This document shows positions 4,892 through 5,058 of a stretch of 5,058 nt of DNA, one piece after another. Position numbers and translations under genes: made by a program. Origin of the DNA: Methanothrix sp. GTDB taxonomy: Archaea > Halobacteriota > Methanosarcinia > Methanotrichales > Methanotrichaceae. The notes beneath the pieces were generated by a model. The model worked only from the letters and a program-made list of their open reading frames with translations. It had not been told where the DNA came from and did not search any database. The number at the start of each line of letters is the position of its first letter. Within the stretch, counting starts at the first letter, position 1. The DNA lies in NCBI GenBank assembly GCA_028708055.1, contig JAQVZT010000211.1, positions 1 to 5,058 of the forward strand, written 5' to 3'.

Positions 4892-5058
4892 TCAGAGGAG
4901 TCCTACCTCTTCCACCTCTACTGATTCAACTCCAGGTACCTTTCGGACCGCATCCTCGATCTCATCGGGGCTTCTGCCACCCTTATCGTTCATTATCGTA
5001 ACGACGATCAGGGCCTTCAGTCCAAAGGCTATGGGCATCTCCTGAATGGCGTGCAACC
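4892..5058 (-). CDS. Archaeal elongation factor 1-beta, C-terminal fragment (runs off right edge)
   Basis: The last 54 codons and the TGA stop (4894-4892) are visible; the 5' part lies beyond the window. The peptide contains EMPIAFGLKALIVVTIMND and ends AVRKVPGVESVEVEEVGLL. The PIAFGLKAL strand, the D-rich turn, the EIEDAVRKVPGVESVEV helix-strand and the short hydrophobic tail are typical of aEF-1beta. This small ferredoxin-like-fold factor catalyses GDP/GTP exchange on elongation factor 1-alpha during translation. About 90 residues would be the normal full length, so roughly 35 are missing. tRNA-Ala(CGC) follows 19 nt downstream on the same strand. Confidence 0.9.
   Translation of the reverse strand, partial: LHAIQEMPIAFGLKALIVVTIMNDKGGRSPDEIEDAVRKVPGVESVEVEEVGLL

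Overview
The window looks like chromosome of a methanogenic euryarchaeon, most likely from the Methanosarcinales/Methanotrichales (Methanothrix-like) lineage. The archaeal assignment rests on the C-terminus of an archaeal-type elongation factor 1-beta, a tRNA-Ala gene that does not encode its CCA end, TATA-like boxes of the form TTTATAT near start codons, and T-tracts instead of hairpin terminators. The lineage call is inference. It comes from the surface-protein style (many N-glycosylation sequons, and an Ig-like module with SDPENDPIYYRF and QVIDGMHNGKDNYDD motifs) and from an ACT-domain protein of the kind found in methanogens.

From left to right: the left edge holds the first 35 codons of an ACT-domain protein (minus strand, running off the window), preceded by a 222-nt intergenic region with weak repeats. 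From 4029 down to 330 lies a tight three-gene minus-strand cluster: a calcineurin-like metallophosphoesterase, a CxxCxxCC (YkgJ/UPF0153-type) cysteine-cluster protein and a 728-residue exported multi-Ig-like protein. The last two overlap by 4 nt (ATGA). The first two would also overlap by 4 nt (TTGA) if the phosphoesterase frame were read through its TAA stop, and the 17 codons after that stop look like protein. A 57-nt divergent promoter region separates this cluster from a plus-strand gene for a small exported protein (4087-4683). A short A/T-rich convergent intergenic region follows, then tRNA-Ala(CGC) and the 3' end of the aEF-1beta gene, both on the minus strand and 19 nt apart.

The housekeeping parts (aEF-1beta, tRNA, ACT protein) are ordinary. 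The accessory part is the middle. Two predicted cytosolic metal-dependent or metal-binding proteins are translationally linked to a large exported Ig-like protein, and a second exported protein with a predicted beta-sandwich C-terminal half is divergently transcribed from the same short promoter region. Their shared job is unknown. No CRISPR array, insertion sequence, integrase or rRNA was seen.
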